From positions 1 to 8,688 of the forward strand of contig JAQZAY010000144.1 of NCBI GenBank assembly GCA_029239415.1: a DNA stretch of 8,688 nucleotides. The letters run 5' to 3'. This document shows, piece after piece, positions 6,329 through 8,688 of the stretch. How positions within the stretch are numbered: position 1 is the first letter of the stretch; the number at the start of each line of letters is the position of its first letter. This DNA comes from Pseudomonas sp. (lineage in GTDB: Bacteria > Pseudomonadota > Gammaproteobacteria > Pseudomonadales > Pseudomonadaceae). The position numbers were made by a program, and so were the translations under genes. The notes beneath the pieces were generated by a model, which saw only the letters and a program-made list of their open reading frames with translations, ran no database searches and had not been told where the DNA came from.

Positions 6329-7537
6329 ATGCAAAGCCACATGTCGAATGCGCAGGCACTGGCGCAGATGGGCCTGGATCTGGAAGCCTATGAGGAGCTC
6401 ATCGGCAATCTCTATGAAGGCGCGCTGGATACCCGCAGGGTGGCGCAATCCCTGCGGCGGCTTCAGGAGATTTTCCAGGCCAACATCGTCACCCTGATCC
6501 TGCGTGCGGTGGACGAGCCGTACCTGTCGCCGATGCTCGCGGTGGGCGACGTCAATGGCGCCGGGGAGATCCAGCACTACGCGTACTACAGCAAGTCGAC
6601 GCCGTTCAACAACCTGCCCCTGGACCGGGTGTTCACCATCGACGACCTGATGAGCGAGGAGCAGTGGCTGGGCTCCTCCTTCTATCTGCTGTATTGCCAA
6701 CCCTACGGTTGCTTCCAGATGCTCGGCGCCGATATCAGCATGCCTGACGGCGGCAAGCTGCGCCTGCGGGTCAACCGCCGGCGTGACCAGCCCCGGTTCT
6801 CTGACGCCGAGCGGGCGTTTTGCGCGATGTTGCTGCCGCACCTGCGGCGGGCCTTGCACCTGCATGCGCTGCTCGACCGCAGCGAATCGCTGGGCAGCCT
6901 GTACTTCCAGGCGATCAGCCGGTTGTCGGTAGCGACCATCGTGCTCGACGAGAGTGGCAGCGTGCTGCAGCTCAATCCGGTGGCCAGCAACATTCTCGAC
7001 AGCAATGACGGGCTCAAGCTGGTGGGCGGGCGTCTGGAAGCGACCTACCCCAGCGACAACCGCGAGCTGGCGCGCCTGGTGCGCAACGCCTTCCAGCGGG
7101 CAAGACAGAGTCCTGCCGAGGCCTACAGAGCCGAGGCGCTGTCGATCTCGCGCCCCTCGGGACAGGTCAGCCTGGGCGTGGTGGTAGAGCTGATTCCTTC
7201 GCAGGAGCGGGTGGAGGGCAGGGGCCAGCCCACCGTGGTGGTCTATGTGCGCGATGCCGTCGGCAAGTCGCTGGTCAGCGGCATGGCAACGGCCCAGTTG
7301 TACAACCTGACCCCCGCGGAAACCGCGCTGGCGCTGGAGCTGGCGAACGGGATGTCGCTCGAGGAGGCCTCCGAGGTGCTGAGCATCCGCCGCAATACGG
7401 CACGTGCCCACTTGCGCTCGATCTTTTCCAAGACCGGCGTGCGGCGCCAGACCGAACTGGTGCGCATCCTGCTCAACAGCGTGGTCGCGCTGGGGCCGCC
7501 TGGTGCCGTGCCGATGGGGATGAAGACGGCGGTCTGA
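6329..7537 (+). CDS. LuxR-family transcriptional regulator with PAS-like middle region
   Basis: This is a 402-residue DNA-binding regulator. The C-terminus is a LuxR/GerE helix-turn-helix (LTPAETALALELANG to FSKTGVRRQTELVRILL, residues 327-382). Residues about 198-230 (VATIVLDESGSVLQLNPVASNIL) look like the start of a PAS domain, and the first 190 residues form an unassigned, probably ligand-sensing region. There is no phosphoacceptor receiver domain and no clear autoinducer-binding domain. Size and layout fit the LuxR-type steroid regulators TesR/TeiR of Comamonas testosteroni (about 390 residues), but orthology is not shown here. It lies 18 nt after the second thiolase on the same strand, so it is probably co-transcribed with the enzymes. 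It may control the two candidate operators at 3746 and 7546. Confidence 0.88.
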   Translation: MQSHMSNAQALAQMGLDLEAYEELIGNLYEGALDTRRVAQSLRRLQEIFQANIVTLILRAVDEPYLSPMLAVGDVNGAGEIQHYAYYSKSTPFNNLPLDRVFTIDDLMSEEQWLGSSFYLLYCQPYGCFQMLGADISMPDGGKLRLRVNRRRDQPRFSDAERAFCAMLLPHLRRALHLHALLDRSESLGSLYFQAISRLSVATIVLDESGSVLQLNPVASNILDSNDGLKLVGGRLEATYPSDNRELARLVRNAFQRARQSPAEAYRAEALSISRPSGQVSLGVVVELIPSQERVEGRGQPTVVVYVRDAVGKSLVSGMATAQLYNLTPAETALALELANGMSLEEASEVLSIRRNTARAHLRSIFSKTGVRRQTELVRILLNSVVALGPPGAVPMGMKTAV

Positions 7538-7545
7538 ACGCGTTA

Positions 7546-7563
7546 GTCCGAGCAGACGATGCC
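7546..7563 (+). promoter_or_regulatory. Candidate operator, copy 2 of the shared motif, before the DUF1329 gene
   Basis: GTCCG-AGCA-GACGATGCC matches the site at 3746-3763 in all 14 flanking positions with the same 4-nt spacer. It starts 8 nt after the luxR stop and ends 60 nt before the next start. A weak -10-like GATACT (7583-7588) lies 19 nt downstream, which would centre the motif near -41. GACGAT occurs again at 7580-7585, overlapping that hexamer. No terminator hairpin is seen in the gap. Confidence 0.45.
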
Positions 7564-7623
7564 TGGCTTTTACCGCGCTGACGATACTGCGCCACCGCTA
7601 TCGGAAAACCATGGAGAACAACA

Positions 7624-8688
7624 ATGACCGAGCGTACAGACCGCGCTTGCCAGCCTTACGATGACCGCCGCCAGTGGGCGCTGGTGGCGTTGCTCCTGGG
7701 CTGCCTCACCGCCAGCCCGGGCCATGCGGCACCAGAGGATGTGCAGCGTCTCGGGACGGAGCTGACCTGCGTCGGCGCCGACAAGCAGGGGAACGCCGAT
7801 GGCAGCATCGGGCCCTATGTCGGCCAATGGCTGGGCGTGCCCCCGCACGTGGATTTCAAGGGAACTGGTCATCATCCGATCGATCCCTATGCGCAGGAGA
7901 AACCGCTGTTCGTGATCACGGCGGCGAACCTTGCCGAGTACGCGGACTACCTGTCCGACGGCCAGAAGGCGCTGTTCAAGCTGTATCCCAATACCTTCAA
8001 GATGCCGATATACCCTACGCACCGCGACTTCCGCTTTGCCGATTCGGTCTGCCAGGCCACCCGCGAAAATGCCAAGGTGGCCAAGCTGGTGGATGAGGGC
8101 GAAGGGGTCGTCGGCAAGACGGGTGGGGTGCCGTTCCCGGTACCGCGCAGTGGCCTTGAGCTGTTGAAAAACGCGTCGACCTTCAGCCTGCGTGCCTGGA
8201 CCGAGGAATATGTCTCCGACAACGCCTACGTGCTGAAAAACGGCAACGTCAACTGGGGCCGGGTGCATTCGCGCAACCTGGCCCCGGCGTTGCAACCGGG
8301 CAAGATCGGCGACACGGTGGGCAACTCGTCGTTCTACCTCAATGAAACCCTGCTGCCCCAGCGCGACAAGGGCGAGATCAACACTGGCACCGAATTCTGG
8401 AACGACAAGACCGAGCCTCGCCAGAGCTGGCGCTATGACCCGGGCACGCGCCGGGTACGCCAGTCGCCGGGCTATGGCTTCGACATGGCATTCCCGGGTT
8501 CCGGGGGGTCGATCACCGTCGACGAGGTACGCCTGTTCAATGGCTCTGGCCAGCGCTACGACTGGAAGATCGTCGGCAAGCGGGAGATGTTCATTCCCTA
8601 CAACACCTACCGCCTGCATCAGAGCAACCTCAAGTACGCCGATCTGCTGACCCCAGGACACATCAACCCTGAAGCCATGCGCTACGAG
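7624..8688 (+). CDS. DUF1329 envelope protein, 3' end missing
   Basis: This frame runs to the window edge without a stop; 355 residues are visible of a family usually around 450. A positively charged N-terminus (DDRRQ) and a hydrophobic stretch (WALVALLLG, 18-26) indicate export. Cleavage is likely after GHA (35), although LLLGC at 23-27 could serve as a lipobox with Cys27. Family features include VPFPVPRSGLELL (from 169), QSWRYDPGTRRVR (from 267) and DEVRLFNGSGQRYDWKIVGKREM (from 300), then IPYNTYRL. DUF1329 (PF07044) proteins are related to outer-membrane lipoprotein-sorting folds; their role is not established. They commonly lie beside DUF1302 outer-membrane proteins and RND-type transporters in clusters for hydrophobic substrates such as steroids. 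The start ATG has GGAG at 7613-7616; the ATG at 7611 gives only 17 codons. Confidence 0.88.
   Translation, partial: MTERTDRACQPYDDRRQWALVALLLGCLTASPGHAAPEDVQRLGTELTCVGADKQGNADGSIGPYVGQWLGVPPHVDFKGTGHHPIDPYAQEKPLFVITAANLAEYADYLSDGQKALFKLYPNTFKMPIYPTHRDFRFADSVCQATRENAKVAKLVDEGEGVVGKTGGVPFPVPRSGLELLKNASTFSLRAWTEEYVSDNAYVLKNGNVNWGRVHSRNLAPALQPGKIGDTVGNSSFYLNETLLPQRDKGEINTGTEFWNDKTEPRQSWRYDPGTRRVRQSPGYGFDMAFPGSGGSITVDEVRLFNGSGQRYDWKIVGKREMFIPYNTYRLHQSNLKYADLLTPGHINPEAMRYE

Noticed and set aside
5462..7411. 649-codon antisense open frame
   Set aside because: It lies opposite the second thiolase and the LuxR-type gene, both with clear domain motifs. Its composition (rich in His, Gln, Arg and Ala) is typical of a GC-rich reverse frame and shows no recognisable domain.
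7611..7664. 17-codon frame overlapping the DUF1329 start
   Set aside because: No Shine-Dalgarno of its own; its ATGGAG contains the ribosome site of the real gene.
7570..8661. 363-codon antisense open frame opposite the DUF1329 gene
   Set aside because: The + strand frame has a signal peptide, a Shine-Dalgarno site and DUF1329 motifs; the antisense frame has none.

Overview
The window is GC-rich, densely coding and carries all its genes on the + strand. Codon use, Shine-Dalgarno sites and protein similarity suggest a Pseudomonas-type gammaproteobacterium. Seven consecutive enzyme genes, a LuxR-type regulator and a DUF1329 envelope protein form what looks like part of a steroid catabolic cluster. 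The most likely function is degradation of the last two steroid rings (C and D, the HIP-CoA route). This rests mainly on two genes whose products resemble, over their whole length and from memory, proteins of the Mycobacterium tuberculosis KstR2 regulon: the thiolase FadA6 (1691-2842) and the short-chain dehydrogenase IpdF (3820-4605). A third, the SDR at 2857-3735, resembles Rv3548c of the same regulon.

Layout. Positions 1-3735 hold the end of an acyl-CoA dehydrogenase alpha-type subunit, its short beta-type partner, FadA6 and an MFE-2-like SDR, with gaps of 3 to 14 nt. An 84-nt gap follows (3736-3819). Positions 3820-7537 hold IpdF, a MaoC-type (R)-hydratase, a second and different thiolase, and the LuxR-type regulator, again with gaps of 8 to 18 nt. 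A second gap of 86 nt (7538-7623) precedes a secreted DUF1329 protein that runs off the right edge.

Together the enzymes supply every step type of a beta-oxidation round on a CoA-activated steroid remnant: dehydrogenation (heteromeric ACAD), hydration (MaoC), oxidation (SDRs) and thiolysis (two thiolases). Not in the window are the expected CoA ligase (FadD3), the ring hydrolases (EchA20, IpdAB) and IpdC; they may lie to the left.

The most noteworthy non-coding signal is a motif shared by the only two sizeable gaps: GTCCG-N4-GACGATGCC, at 3746-3763 and 7546-7563. It lies 8-10 nt after the preceding stop codon and 56-60 nt before the next start, with a weak -10-like hexamer at nearly the same distance downstream. 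It is a candidate operator dividing the cluster into co-regulated units, possibly bound by the encoded LuxR-type protein. No RNA genes, mobile elements, CRISPR arrays or convincing terminators were seen.
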